Shown: piece after piece, positions 43,562 to 54,936 of the stretch
How positions within the stretch are numbered: position 1 is the first letter of the stretch
Layout of the letters: every line of letters begins with the position of its first letter
Source: Achatina immaculata
Lineage: Eukaryota; Mollusca; Gastropoda; Stylommatophora; Achatinidae
Direction: 5' to 3'
NCBI GenBank assembly: GCA_009760885.1
Contig: CM019702.1
Span: forward strand, 47,911,925 to 47,975,924
Length of the DNA stretch: 64,000 bases
Notes under the pieces: generated by a model
Told to the model about the DNA's origin: nothing
The model's database searches: none
What the model saw: the letters and a program-made list of their open reading frames with translations, nothing else
Position numbers and translations under genes: made by a program

Positions 43562-43570
<9 letters not shown>
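41905..43570 (+). mobile_element. Family-B CR1/L2-like LINE, 5'-truncated
   Basis: Begins within the RT domain (SDLSNYRPISILSSL) after an (ACT)n run. The coding part ends at 43241. A 320-bp 3' untranslated region follows with TGGGAAGAATGAAAGATGGAG, GAAGGGCAGAATGTAAGACG, GGGCCTGCGTGCCC (a small hairpin), then AAAAATAAAGATTCATTCATTC as tail. The tail merges into a (TC)n run ending at 43607. Confidence 0.9.
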
Positions 43571-43607
<37 letters not shown>

Positions 43608-43609
<2 letters not shown>

Positions 43610-44385
43610 GGCTGCTGCTAGCGCATGCATGTGAATTCCTTGATTTCTTCAACAGGCAAATGGTTAACTGTGAGTGGCCTAATGATTTCAGCTTTTTGTT
43701 AAGTTTTTGCAGCCAGTATATGTAACAGAATATGTGACTGGTAGGGGTACAACCCTACACTGTGAAGATGTAGTCTTGTACTGTAGGCCTTAACTGTTGT
43801 CAGACTGAAAGGAAATGGATCGCCATCGTTCGGCCTATATGTCATGTTATTTCGTGGTCCCAATTGTCGTTGTCAGATTGAGGCACAAGGAGATATTATC
43901 TCCATTTCGTCCTGAACAGTCTGATATGTAAGCTGATGCTCTTCACTACCACTGATTTATCATCATCATCATCATGAGCCATTAAATAAACGTATTGATG
44001 TTGATCGACGACCGGCCTTGATGAATCAATCTGTGTTCAGACAGTACACAGACGTTCTACCCAGGTGACCTGACAAGACACTGTCTTCCAGGACTTGTGT
44101 GGTTGTTGCTGTTGTTGTTGTGGTCATCCACTGTGTTACACTGGACATCAAGTCATCAGAGGCCTCACTTAGACAGAGAAGGGGATCACTTACTTCTGTT
44201 GAGCCCGTGATACTGCCTCAGATGACGCCACCACTACCGTTACTTCATCTTAACACCAGGTTATAAAGTAGACGATCATACTGTGTACATGTCTCAAAAT
44301 GTTCGAACTTGATTAAACATATTAGACAGTATCAGAAAAGGGGTGAGGTGGGGAATCTAGCCAGGATATCCGGTCTGCGTTAAAA
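43608..44385. other. No gene recognised
   Basis: Spacer with a short (ATC)n and a TTG-rich stretch near 44105. Nothing supported. Confidence 0.5.
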
Positions 44386-44394
44386 AAAAAATTG

Positions 44395-44690
44395 AAGATT
44401 TGTAACTAAACACCAAGAAGGATGTTCCCCAGATGCATAATCCACACGAGTGACAGCAGCAGCACTTCCTGTGCAGCAACAGAGACAGTTGCGAGGCACA
44501 GACAGAGTTTACAGTGTGGAGTCCAGACTCCAGAACATATCCTACAAGAGTGTCCAAACCATGCGGACCCGAGAGGTGTGACATGGCCAGAGGACACAAG
44601 CTTGGGGTAAACGTTTTGGGGCTCCTATCAAGACCTGGAGAGAGGACTGCGGGCTTTGCCATGTCGACAGGGATCAGGATCTGAAGTGAG
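44395..44690 (+). mobile_element. LINE C-terminal fragment, RNase H-type family
   Basis: CCxC-like and QTPEHILQECPNHADPR at about 44530-44580, then in a shifted frame LGLLSRPGERTAGFAMSTG before a stop. This is the typical C-terminal signature of LINEs carrying an RNase H domain (PEH-LQ-CP ... WP ... KLWG ... TA-F---TG). It is related to the minus-strand piece at 55494-55800. It is followed by an AGA-rich stretch. Confidence 0.65.
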
Positions 44691-44699
44691 CAACAACTT

Positions 44700-45285
44700 C
44701 GAACGCAGAAGAAGAAGAGAGCCAATTTTCTTCTTTGTCTTTGCACTCTGTATATTGGAAAGCCCCCAGAACGTACAACAAAGAAGGGGAAAAACAAAGA
44801 AGAAGAGTAAAAGAAGAATAAAGAAAAAAAAGAAAAAGGAGAATAAACGCATTATCTGATTGGCAACATTATATGCAGCGAGCGAATTTCAATAATGTGT
44901 TTGTAAGAAAACAAATCGTAAAATCATATAAATTACTCACAAGGTATCTGTAACAGCTAATACAAGTTATGCATAATCTAAATGACTGTTTTCTTTTGAG
45001 TTTCTTTACCTTCAAGTGTCTATGCAAAATACAAACTAAACGTCTTACAAATTCTTGCAACTTTTTGAGGTATCAGAGCAAAACATTACGGTAAATGGAC
45101 AAGATATTTTAAAGATAGTATTGAATGCAAACATATTATGTGACGCAGGAACTCTCATGAAACATACGTTTTCGTTTTTGTTGTGTTTTGTTTTCAAATA
45201 TTTTTTCATAATCTCCACCCCCACCAGCGTATATTCTGAAAAAGAAGGCAGGCTAATTCCTGGTAAGTTAACATATCTTAGACCT
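44700..45285. other. No gene recognised
   Basis: A/AG-rich spacer (44700-44850) and AT-rich sequence. No gene signal. Confidence 0.45.
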
Positions 45286-45289
45286 GTTG

Positions 45290-45682
45290 TGATGTAGATA
45301 AAAGAACATGATTTAGAATATCCTGATGTGACATAAAAAAAAGAAAATGAGTTAGAACATCCTGCTGTGACATAGAGAAAAGAAAATGATTTAGAATATC
45401 ATGCTGTGACAAAGAAAAAAAAAGAAAATAAGTTAGAATATCCTGCTGTGACATAGAAAAAAGAAAATGAGTTAGGGCACCCAGTTCTAACGTAGAAAAA
45501 AAAAATAAGTTAGAATATCCTGCTGTGACATAGAAAAAAGAAAATGAGTTAGGGCACCCAGTTCTAACGTAGAAAAAAAGAAAATGAGTTAGAATAGCCT
45601 GCTGTGACAGAGAGAAAAAAAAAGAAAATGAGTTAGAATATCCTGGTGTGACATAGAAAAAAGAAAATGAGTTAGAATGATC
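45290..45682. repeat. 39-bp array, about ten units
   Basis: Unit TTAGAATATCCTGCTGTGAC + ATAGAAAAAAGAAAATGAG. Two units carry the alternative phrase GGGCACCCAGTTCTAACG. Period divisible by three keeps a 144-codon minus-strand frame open, but A-run length differences break it between units. Confidence 0.9.
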
Positions 45683-45699
45683 AATAGAGGAGCTTAACA

Positions 45700-47855
45700 T
45701 GTAAAGTCTCACGACTGTTTCATCAGAAAATAATCAACGAAATTCCCCTTGAGGGGGAAAAGTTCCTGGATCCTGGGCTAGAACACAGTACAAGAGAGGC
45801 TCATATCGCACTGTTATTAAACCTCTTTGTAGGCGAATCCACCTCTCTGACGGCTTTAGAACGAGCCTAGAGCTATGTGAAGATACCAATAACTACACTA
45901 CCAAGAAGTACTCAGCTGAGCGGAGCTTGATCCGATCTGTCAACGAGGGTGAAAATTTACTCCTGAAGGTAGACTAGTACGAGCACCTCGAAAGGGGTTA
46001 ATCAGAAGGAGAAACATATCGACCCTCATTCTGATCGCGTAAGTCGTAAGACCACCAGGGACGATAACACTTGAGGTCGTGTCGTTCGGAGTTAGCAGTG
46101 TACCCCAGTACATTCTTGTCTCCTTCCTCACATACCTTTAACTGTTGAGGGGTCAAAAGACGTCTTCTTTCCTAAGGCTCGGCCATTTTGTTTCATATGA
46201 TAGGATATTAAAGGTTTCTGAAGCATATTCAAAGGAATAGTATTTCCCCCATTTAAGAATAATGTTCGCATCTTTTACCCTTTTATTTAAATTTTCCATT
46301 TTAACAGTTCCAGTTTACACTGCCTGTTCATTTTGAAAACGTGAAGTAAAAAGTCTGAAATTTCCATTTACGTATATCGTTGTTTTGTCATTTTATTTCA
46401 TAACACAGAAACCTTTAGTATCTCGTTATACGAAGCGAACCGCCGAATCCTACCAAAAAAAAAGAATATCTCTGCTCTCGGCAATGAAAGGTTTACGAAG
46501 ATGGAGCCAATATTTCATATTCTAACCCTTTTAAAAAGTCGTCTCAATAGTTAATTTTTAGTTTAGTTCAGTTTTAGTCTAATTTACTTCATTCTTCAAG
46601 GAGTGCTGTGACGACTTGGGCACGAATAATCTGGGTATAAGTAGACATAAAACTGTCATCAGAGTAACATTTCGTAATGGTTGCTACTGGAAAATTAGAT
46701 CTGCCTTTGTGGTTGGGGGCTTTTAAAATTATTAGAAGCATGCTGTGAGATATCATAAAGATATTTCTGAATGGAGTCACCTAAGAGAGTGGAGAGACTG
46801 GTCTCTCCAAAATAAGTTATAGAGTACTACACTTTTTGCACACAGTGACATATATTACGCTGCGGGACTCAATTGTGAATCCTTCATGGAGAGTGAGGAT
46901 AGTTTTAGGAAAAGTAATCGATTTCGTTTCCCAGGCTAACAGGGCAGGTGACAAAGCGAGGGCCGTTACATTTTCTAGTACCGACAAATGCAGGATTCCG
47001 CTTAAGGTGGCTATGGACGGAGATGTCCTTCAGATTTGGCTCCCGTTTATAGGCTAAAAGGGAGAGATCGGAGAAGATGTCGCAAATATCAGGGTAAAGC
47101 TGTAGCAGCGGCAGATGGCAACACAGAATTTTCTTAACCACGCGGATGGAAAACAAGCACTAACTTAATTTTAGCATATGAAGTCACAGGTTTTCTTTTC
47201 GAACGAAAACCATTTCTAAGCCAGCCTCTAATCACTTCAGTGGCCACAAACGGCACAGGAAAGTTTGATTTTCGCGTAAGACCCTTTAAAAAATGTCACT
47301 CTTATGACAGAAGCTGCCTGGCCCTTGAGAACCGCCACATGCAGGAATATGGGACGCAGAAGCTCCACAGTTTGAATTAGAAATTCAGCTATACTTAACA
47401 TTCCCTTTCTGCACAATCATATTCACTCTCTACTACGCTCTACTCTTTCTTCATCTGTAACGTATATTCCAGAACCTCCCTCACTGCATTAGATTGCAAA
47501 TTTTCTACCCCAACCACATTCACCTTTTCTACCACTTTTTTCACTGTATCTCTCTCTCGCTCCCTCTCTCTCTCTCCCTTCGGCTTTCCTCGTTCCCTCT
47601 TTACTACCAATCTATCACATATCCCTAGTTATGTTATCTTCTTTCCCTGTTTCTTTGTCCTGTATGCTTTTGTATGATGAAAGTATAATCCGAAACGTCA
47701 CAACTGTGTGCTCGTTAATTAATTAAGGTGTTATTACTTTTATTTTAAATAGTTTTAACATTTTGTGAAGAGCTGGGGGTATTTTGCAGCTTAGGGTCTT
47801 GTGCCACGCTGGGCAACGATATTTCATGTCTATGTAGGAATCCTTGAATTCCTAC
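45700..47855. other. About 2.1 kb with no gene recognised
   Basis: The longest stretch without an obvious mobile element. ORFs are at most 83 codons, without domains. A CT-rich segment lies near 47550-47580. It could contain introns or regulatory DNA of a host gene; I see no exon. Confidence 0.45.
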
Positions 47856-47861
47856 AGATGG

Positions 47862-48151
47862 CAGTGTTCCTCTTAGGCAAAGAATGCACCTGCGGCCCGC
47901 ATCACACTAATTAATAACGGTGTCATTATTGCATAATAGCACGCAATTGAAACAAGTTTTTCATAACATTTCATTACTATTACTTTCATTTATTAGCAAC
48001 AGACATGGGAGTAGCTCCCTGTCAGTCACGCAGATGGCATTCCCCTTTGTAGGAAAAGGCTGCTGATCAAGTCATGCTCATTAAAAGAAAAAAAAAAAGC
48101 AATGTCCCTTTTGATTTTCATGTTTTTGATAAGAAGGTTGCCGACCCCTTG
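47862..48151. mobile_element. Possible hAT-derived element
   Basis: The right edge AAGGTTGCCGACCCCTTG is, on the minus strand, CAAGGGGTCGGCAACCTT, a classic hAT-type terminus. The left side has CAGTGTTCCTCTTAGGCAA and CCTGCGGCCCGC nearby, consistent with a diverged partner. No target duplication was found. Internal GCTGATCAAGTCATGCTCAT is unassigned. Confidence 0.45.
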
Positions 48152-48483
48152 TCTTGAGCGTCCTTGTCGTCCGATTAAAGTTTGTTTTGAGAAATTTATT
48201 ACAAATACTTTCAAACAACAAATCGATAACCAAGATAATGAACTTTTAAAATGCAGTTAAATATAACGACTATTTCGAGATGAGTTATTTGCTGAAAAAA
48301 AAAAAGCTTTATAAGCAATGGGAATGGCCGATGTGGCTTGGCTAAGAATTCCTTGACAAAGGATAGGAAAAGATTATGATATTTACCACCGTTTTAAGAG
48401 CTGAATTCCGAGCTTAGTTCCCAGACAGTCACATTTTTATGAAGCTGTCAGCCTGCTGACGTGATGCAGCCAGCCTGAGTGGA

Positions 48484-48620
48484 TCCCGCCAAGGATGACC
48501 CCGCCAAGGATGATCTCCCCAAGGATGACCCCGCCAAGGATGATCTCCCCAAGGATGACCCCGCCAAGGATGACCCCACCAAGGATGACCCCGCCAAGGA
48601 TGACCCCGCCAAGGATGATC
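48484..48620. repeat. 15-bp array, nine units
   Basis: AAGGATGACCCCGCC units with ATCTCC variants. Open frames on both strands follow from the 15-bp period. Confidence 0.93.
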
Positions 48621-48704
48621 ACAATTTCAAGTGTCATGCAGCTACTAAGGAATTATAAAAAAACCGAGGTAACTTCCTCTTATTTTGTCTTCTATCTCTC
48701 TTAA

Positions 48705-49440
48705 ACTTCGAGTTGGTATTGTTTAGAGGCGACGCTGTGATGGTGTTGAGGCACAGGGTCATGTTGGCTTGGGAGCAGGTTATGGCGGCTGCTTCCTGTC
48801 ATTCCATAACTGGATCTAAAGAAGTAGTGGGTGAGAAATACTTCGTTAACAGACGCTCCCCCCCCCCCCCCCGCCATGAGGACTATAGGGATCCTTACCT
48901 CGGAACCAGGTTAGGGATTCCTACTTCGGTAGCCAGGTTAGGGATTCCTACTTCGGTAGCCAGGTTAAGGATTCCTACTTCGGTAGCCAGGTTAAGGATT
49001 CCTACTTCGTTAGTCAGGTTAGGGATTCCTACTTCGGTAGCCAGGTTAGGGATTCCTACTTCGGTAGCCAGGTTAGGGATTCCTACTTCGGTAGCCAGGT
49101 TAGGGATTCCTACTTCGGTAGCCAGGTTAGGGATTCCTACTTCAGTAGCCAGGTTAAGGATTCCTATATCGGTAGCCAGGTTAGGGATTCCTACCTCGTT
49201 AGTCAGGTTAGGGATTCCTACTTCGGTAGCCAGGTTAGGGATTCCTACTTCGGTAGCCAGGTTAGGGATTCCTACTTCAGTAGCTAGGTTAGGGATTCAT
49301 ACCTCGTTAGTCAGTTTAGGGATTCCTACCTCGTTAGCTAGGCTAGGGATTCCTACCTCGTTAGACAGGCTAGGTTTGCTACTGGGGGTACCAACGGAGA
49401 GGTGAGACAAGGTCATGGTCAGCTGTGGTTAGCCAACCCT
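48705..49440 (-). mobile_element. Element X, minus-strand copy with 27-bp expansion
   Basis: On the minus strand the X order is AGGGTTGGCTAACCACAGC (about 49435), CACCTCTCCGTTGGTACC, CCTAGCC, then an array, then TAGTCCTCATGG, GTCTGTTAACGAAG and GCCTCTAAACAATACCAAC at the 3' side. The CCTAGCCTGGCTAA-GGG segment of X is amplified into about 17 units of 27 bp (48895-49375). A C-run sits at 48858-48872. Confidence 0.82.
48895..49375. repeat. 27-bp array within element X
   Basis: Unit GGTTAGGGATTCCTACTTCG + GTAGCCA, about 17 copies, with CCTCGTTAG variants at the right end that resemble the unexpanded X sequence. It encodes ARLGIPTSV repeats in one frame only because the period is 27. Confidence 0.93.
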
Positions 49441-49766
49441 GATGTGGCAGTCAGCGATCCATAGCTAACATGCTAGCATTAGGGTGGGTGAACCATAGAC
49501 AACCAAGACACTGTCTCACAACTCCGTTGTGGCCTGTCCTGGCTAACTGGTAGGGATTGTTATAATACCCACGACGGCGGAGTCTGCTAAAGAAAATAGT
49601 ACTGCGCACCCCCTGCTTTTAAAGCTCCGGTCATGGACTGACAAAATAGCCATCGCCCGCTCCCAGTCCGACACGATGCTGCAGCTTCATACCTTCGCCA
49701 AATCGGCTGAAAAGAACATAGTGCTTCCAGTACCAGTGAGAAAAAAGAAGAAGAAGAAGAAGAATT
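49441..49766 (+). mobile_element. Element X, plus-strand partner of an inverted pair
   Basis: Starts GGCAGTCAGCGATCCATAGC and runs through CTAACATGCTAGC, AACTCCGTTGTGGCC, GGCGGAGTCTGCTAAAG, CCCCTGCTTTTAAAGC and GGCTGAAAAGAACATAG into (GAA)n. It lies head-to-head with the minus-strand copy on its left, so the two 5' ends meet near 49440. Confidence 0.8.
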
Positions 49767-49769
49767 TAT

Positions 49770-50720
49770 ATGTGTATGCCTTTTCTGTTGACCATTTTAA
49801 AGCCATTTTTATCGAAATACCGGGTCGCTGTTTTTTGTTTGTCATAATCATGTCATTGTTTCTATTATTTATAGCAAAACGTCTCCATGTACTTACTCTT
49901 TTTTGCCATTTTTTATAAAACTGTCGGCATCGCGTCGCCTAACTTTACAAAGAAAACCATTTTTACTCCGGTCATTATCACAGTTTGCTAACGAATAAAT
50001 ATCTTTCAAAACTTCTATAAAATCTATGAAATGTTCTCATTCTTCGGCACTTTGTATAACGAAATCAGTCGTAAGCAAACAAATGGCCAACAAGACAAAG
50101 CTTCGCATAATCAAAGCCAAACATCTTCTTCAAACACTGTGTACAGATTGCATCTGGGATGAGATTTCCCTGTTATCTGTGAGCACCTCAAAACATAACT
50201 TCTTAGGGCACAATTTAAATGCATACTCGCGCCACCTTAATGCCCGGGTCTGGTCGTCAGCTTGGCCCTTCTAATCTTATTCAGTTCAATTATCTCCCCT
50301 TTGCATTGCCATTGCTGCGTTGAACACTTAGCAAGCGTTTTCATCCATTCCTTGGCCGCTATTTCCTCGAAATCTTTCGACGTATAGGGTACTTTATTCA
50401 GATCTGTCTAGTGTCCTTTCTTTGAGTGTTCCTCGGCCCGCCAATGTTCATTTCTTTCATCGGGGAGAGATCCCATTAATTTTCACCCAATTTTCCTCCA
50501 CTTTCTTATGCCCTCGTATATGTGCTCCTCTGTATTAGCACTTTCTGATGATCATACGAGGATTAAAAGTGTATTCATTCCATTTACAGTGCCTTCTTCT
50601 TCGTCTGATATCTACATCACAGCGCCCAGATAGCAAGCACTGTTACGTGATTTAGATGGAGTCTTCGGATTCTCCTGTTTCATTCCATTTATTGTTGGTG
50701 TTAATATGAACAAAATTTTT
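49770..50720. other. No gene recognised
   Basis: ORF 50026-50274 (82 codons) is unassigned; the minus strand of 50280-50600 is also unassigned. No domain seen. Confidence 0.4.
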
Positions 50721-50722
50721 GA

Positions 50723-50723
<1 letters not shown>

Positions 50724-50764
<41 letters not shown>

Positions 50765-50765
50765 T
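50724..50765. repeat. (AT)n(GT)n microsatellite
   Basis: AT units pass directly into GT units. Confidence 0.95.
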
Positions 50766-50901
50766 TGTGACATGCCATTTCCAGAACATTGTCCCTCTCA
50801 TAGCCTCCCTGAAAGTTATACGGTCATGCGCAAATTGACCAGCTTCTCGCAATTACATATTCAGACTTTCCGTGAAGGTTTCTTGGTAATGTAAGTAGCC
50901 T

Positions 50902-51052
50902 GCCATTCCTATCCTTCTTGGCGGCGTAAGAAGGTAGCTTGCCATTCCTATCCTTCTTGGCGGCGTAAGAAGGTAGCTTGCCATTCCTATCCTTCTTGGC
51001 GGTGTAAGAAGGCAGCCTGCCATTCCTATCCTTCTTGGCAGTGTAAGATGTT
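50902..51052. repeat. 39-bp array, four units
   Basis: GCCATTCCTATCCTTCTTGG + CGGCGTAAGAAGGTAGCTT, four copies, the last two with small changes. The 13-residue peptide repeat on the minus strand follows from the period and is not supported as a gene. Confidence 0.93.
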
Positions 51053-51785
51053 GTAGAGAGCAAAACAACACAACTTCTCACATAATCAAAGAGGTACCCC
51101 TCTCCCCCCTCTCAGGCAAGACTTTCGGCATTTTAAATTTCTGACGCTCTATGAGGTTTAGTGGGGGCACTCTGGATCATGACTTCCAGAGGACTGCGAG
51201 CTGTTGGTTTACAGCCACCTCACGAGGCTGAAGATAATACTGGGATGTTCACGTCTCTAACTAACCAAAGTTCCTGACGCAAGCAGTCAGCGGTGGATCG
51301 CTGTCTCAGTAAGCTGGGTTACCGAGTCTCTGCCCCTAATGAAACTGTCTAATAGTGAATCTACAAATCTAAGTGTGAATGAAAAATTTCATTTCAAATT
51401 TGTGTTAAATTTCTCCGAAATCTTATAGCAATAATTTCAATATACACGTACATTTGTAAATTTAGAGAGCGCTTTTGTTCCCTTCAGTGTATTATTCGTA
51501 TTTGTATTCGTATTCGGCCATCTGAAAATGCGAATACTGTATTTATTAAACTGCAAGTCATGGAAATATGCCACCCGTCCTTCCATCTTTCTTTCTATTC
51601 GTCCATGCTTGTCCTGAAATTACCGTTGTCCCTTGATCTTCTCCCTTTTCGCCCGCTCAGTCTCACTGCGATATCCATCATATTTCCCTGTTTAAAGGGC
51701 AGTTCGTTTATTCAGAAGCGGTCTCATGAACTATTTTATCAGTCATTCACATCAAGGTCATTATTCTGATGAGAAACTTGTTTTT
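51053..51785. other. No gene recognised
   Basis: Unremarkable spacer. No supported feature. Confidence 0.5.
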
Positions 51786-51789
51786 GCTT

Positions 51790-52065
51790 TGTTTTGTTGC
51801 CTCCTCCTCCTCCTCCTTCCTCTCTGTCTGCTTGTGCCTGATGCGTCGCAGGGAGTTTCAGACATCGGTCCAGAGTAAGGTGAGAGGCCTGGGTAGCTGT
51901 CACGTTATGTTTCCTCGGTGTGTCTTTCACCCCGTCTATCAACCTTCTCCTTGGTCGTCCTCGTGTCCTATACCAAGATGATCGTTCTGGATTCACTTAA
52001 CTCTCTCATTCTCGTTCTCACTGTCTCCATCTCATTTCCACATAAATCAGATTTATGAAACATTT
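51790..52065 (-). mobile_element. LINE C-terminal fragment
   Basis: On the minus strand RTRGRPRRRLIDGVKDTPRK, then HLTLDRCLKLPATHQAQADR. This is the common LINE C-terminal pattern GRPRRRWxDGVKxD ... LTxDRxxWKxLT. Upstream (about 52000-52060) is in a different frame. Family not assigned. Confidence 0.6.
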
Positions 52066-53000
52066 TGTTAATGAGTTTTGTTTTTTTTTCTACATAGGCC
52101 GGAGGCCCGAATCTCTCTCATGTACACCAAAGTCCTGGGTGTGATTGAGGGTTGTTGCCACTTGTTTACCTAGACATGCAGCCAAGACCAAGGTCCTGCA
52201 CTGGTAAAGAGCCACGGACTAACGTTCGGTTGCCAGAGACGGTGGTTTTACAATTTCCAGCATCAAGGCAGTTCATTAAAGACGTTTTCGTTCTTTTCCG
52301 AATGAAAGCACAACCAAACGTATGTAGAGGAGCGCTATAACTAAAAGTAAAGGGAACTCTATATCATGCCGCTGAAAGATACCAAGAGCGTTGTGCTACT
52401 GTCCAAATATTACGTTGCCTTTTCAGTACATCTGAGGGTTGTGATGTGTGAATCATGCCAGGTCTCAAGTACAGCTAGCATACCCTTATAACAGTACGTA
52501 GATTCCAGCCAGTGCTCTCACTTGGTGAAAACACAAGAGGTTCATAACGTGAATACAAAGAGGACCTTTGTGCTTCTAAAGCTCGGGCCTTGAAGTAGTA
52601 CCTCTCATCCTCTCTCGACACTTCTCTTCCTCTACCCCACGATTCTCGGGAGTAAGTGTTTCTGTCTGCTATTGATCTAGTAACACAAATATTGAAACTT
52701 TTTTTTTCCAGCCTGGTCAGACACTATACGGTTAGCGGGGTAGGGGTATCCCCTATCAAAGGAGAAGTAAGACGCCTTCTTACTTCCGTCAGTCTACGGG
52801 ACACCCTTGGGCAAGGTGGAGTACCCGTATAGCCCCCCCCCCCCGATCAGGGTGACATGAAGCCATAGGAGCAGGTGGAATAGGAGCGCAGTTAATGCTG
52901 GTTATGGTCACCATTCTATGATGCTAGGCAGATGATCTCAATGTTGGGACAATGCCTACGATCACTGACTAGTACAGTCACTGCCAGGAAGGAAAGCAGT
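52066..53000. other. No gene recognised
   Basis: Contains T-runs and a C-run (52835-52844). GC-richer block at 52715-52890 is unclassified. Confidence 0.45.
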
Positions 53001-53029
53001 GATAAACTATCTTCTGAAAATATGCCAAG

Positions 53030-53144
53030 AAACCCAAACAAATGGATGCATCAGCAGCAGGCCATCTTGCTCACAACCGAGAGGCCTACAGGAGTGCTGT
53101 TAGGGAGGCAAAGTTCCACAAGGGACATGCAAATGAATGACTGG
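53030..53144 (+). mobile_element. LINE family A 3' terminus
   Basis: Plus strand encodes WMHQQQ in one frame. In the correct frame it reads MDASAAGHLAHNREAYRSAV and EAKFHKGHANE followed by TGA in GAATGAATGAC. About 110 bp remain. Confidence 0.85.
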
Positions 53145-53925
53145 TCAGACACCTACTTCATTCTAGCTAAGTACAAAGAGAGTGATGAAACTTGGCCCTC
53201 TACATCGATGGCATCTGTGCTCTAACTTCAAGTAGATTTTAAAAAAGAAACAAACTAGAGCCGAATCATGAAGAAAAGACATTCCTTTTACTTTAATCCA
53301 CTCCCCCTTTTTTTCTCTTCCGGTTTCTAAGGTCATCTGACCTGTTATATTTTCCCTCTCACTCTCCGTGCCATGTTTAGCATTTCCCCTCTATATATTT
53401 TAACAGTTCCTCATACTGTTACACCTTCTTATTTATACATCATCTAATGACTGATGTTGGGCGTTCTACAGGGCTCAGGAACGGCGTGTCTCCTCACAGA
53501 GAGTTCACGACCTTTGACTGGGACAGTTAACACTGGGACTGACTGGGTCAGTCTTTCACAACCGATGGAACAGAAAGTGGGGCTGAGTGCTCGTTTATAA
53601 AACTGCTTACCATGTCTTTAAATGGTTGAGAGCAGACAAAGAGAACAATAGTCACACTAGCAAGTACACAATTATGAAATACAGACGATTCCCCATGCAG
53701 GGATGTGAAGTTTTTTTTTTCCTCCCATTGTGTTTTCTTCCTGTAGAGGTTGTTATTTCATTACTTCTTTTATATGTGATAGTCGCCTGCTAACAATGTT
53801 GTATAGGAGGAACCAGCAAGGACTGGTTAATTTCAAGTTGGTTATCTTCCAAAACGTTTCTAGACAACCAACGACAGTCAAAGAAGCTGGTCAGACCGGA
53901 CCCCCTATAGGACAAGCTCTGCGCT
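53145..53925. other. No gene recognised
   Basis: AT-rich spacer with T-runs. Nothing supported. Confidence 0.5.
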
Positions 53926-53929
53926 GATA

Positions 53930-54430
53930 CAGGAAAACCATTTTTTAAAGGTCATGGACCTCCTTTCCGGCCTAAGAGCATTCGTGGACCCCCCGGTTCT
54001 GGATTTTCTTTCCGGCCTGAGATCAGTTGTTGACCCCCTTTCCGGCCTGAGATCAGTTGTTGATCACCTTTCCGGCCTGAGATCAGTTGTTGACCCTTTT
54101 TCCGGTCTGAGATCAGTTGTTGACCCTCTTCCGGACTGAGATCAGTTGTTGACCCTCTTTCCGGCCTGAGATCAGTTGTTGACCCCCTTTCCGGCCTGAG
54201 ATCAGTTGTTGACCCTCTTTCCGGCCTGAGATCAGTTGTTGACCCCCTTTCCGACCAGAAAACAGCTGTGGGCCCCTCATTAAAAATAAAGCAATAAAAG
54301 CCCAAATGACTTCAGATTTTATTTATTTTTTTTAACCAAGTCAATCTATTTGCTGCTCTGTAGACCTGTACAAATCCTTCTGAAGGCCTCCAGAGTGTCC
54401 ATGAATCCCAGGTTAAGAACCCCTCCCAGA
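53930..54430. mobile_element. hAT-derived element carrying a 30-bp array
   Basis: The right edge reads, on the minus strand, AGGGGTTCTTAACCTGGG and TTCATGGACACTC, a familiar hAT-type terminus. The left edge has TTTTTTAAAGGTCATGGACC, a plausible diverged partner. The interior is filled by a minisatellite. No target duplication is evident, so ends are approximate. Confidence 0.5.
53959..54254. repeat. 30-bp array, about nine units
   Basis: Unit TTTCCGGCCTGAGATCAGTT + GTTGACCCCC. The first unit is degenerate and shares GGTCATGGACC/GTGGACCCCC wording with the hAT-like flank, suggesting the array was seeded from it. Confidence 0.92.
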
Positions 54431-54773
54431 GATGAACTGCCGCATTTGTGATAGAATGTGTCATCGATGTCTCAGCAAAAGACGAAGAAGATAAAAAAAA
54501 AATTCTGAATGAGAAAAACGACTACAAAAATTCTTAACGAGAAAAGCGACTAAAAAATTCTAAACGAGGGGGGAAAAAACGACTTTCATTAGGTATTACA
54601 ATTTTCTAGAACAACTCTAGTTTGTTTTTAAACTGCGACCATTGTTTACAGAATACATCTCACGTGACAGCTGATGGGGCGGCTTGACATAAGGGAGGAG
54701 CGTCATGGACTCCCTTGACGAGCAAAACTTTGGGAGTTTACTGTCTCTCATCGGACTTGTGTATATGGATACA

Positions 54774-54936
54774 CAGAGAGGGGGGAGAGAGAGAGGAGAG
54801 AGAGAGAGAGGAGAGAGATGGGAGAGAAGAGAGAGAGGGGGAGAGAGGAGAGAGAGAGGGGAGGGAGAGAGGGGAGAGAGAGGGAAGAGAGAGAGGGAAG
54901 AGAGAGAGGGGAGAGAGAGAGGGGAAACTCGCGGCT
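54774..54936. repeat. GA/GGGA microsatellite
   Basis: Purine-only GAGAGAGGGG runs. The six ORFs spanning it in several frames are artefacts. Confidence 0.93.

Noticed and set aside
48713..49405. 230-codon plus-strand ORF with ARLGIPTSV repeats
   Set aside because: It runs antisense through an X element and its 27-bp array. The non-repeat parts match other X copies at the DNA level and are not conserved as protein.
50026..50274. 82-codon ORF ending in ARVWSSAWPF as a conserved gene
   Set aside because: It felt vaguely familiar as repeat-derived sequence, but I could not tie it to any family, so no function is claimed.
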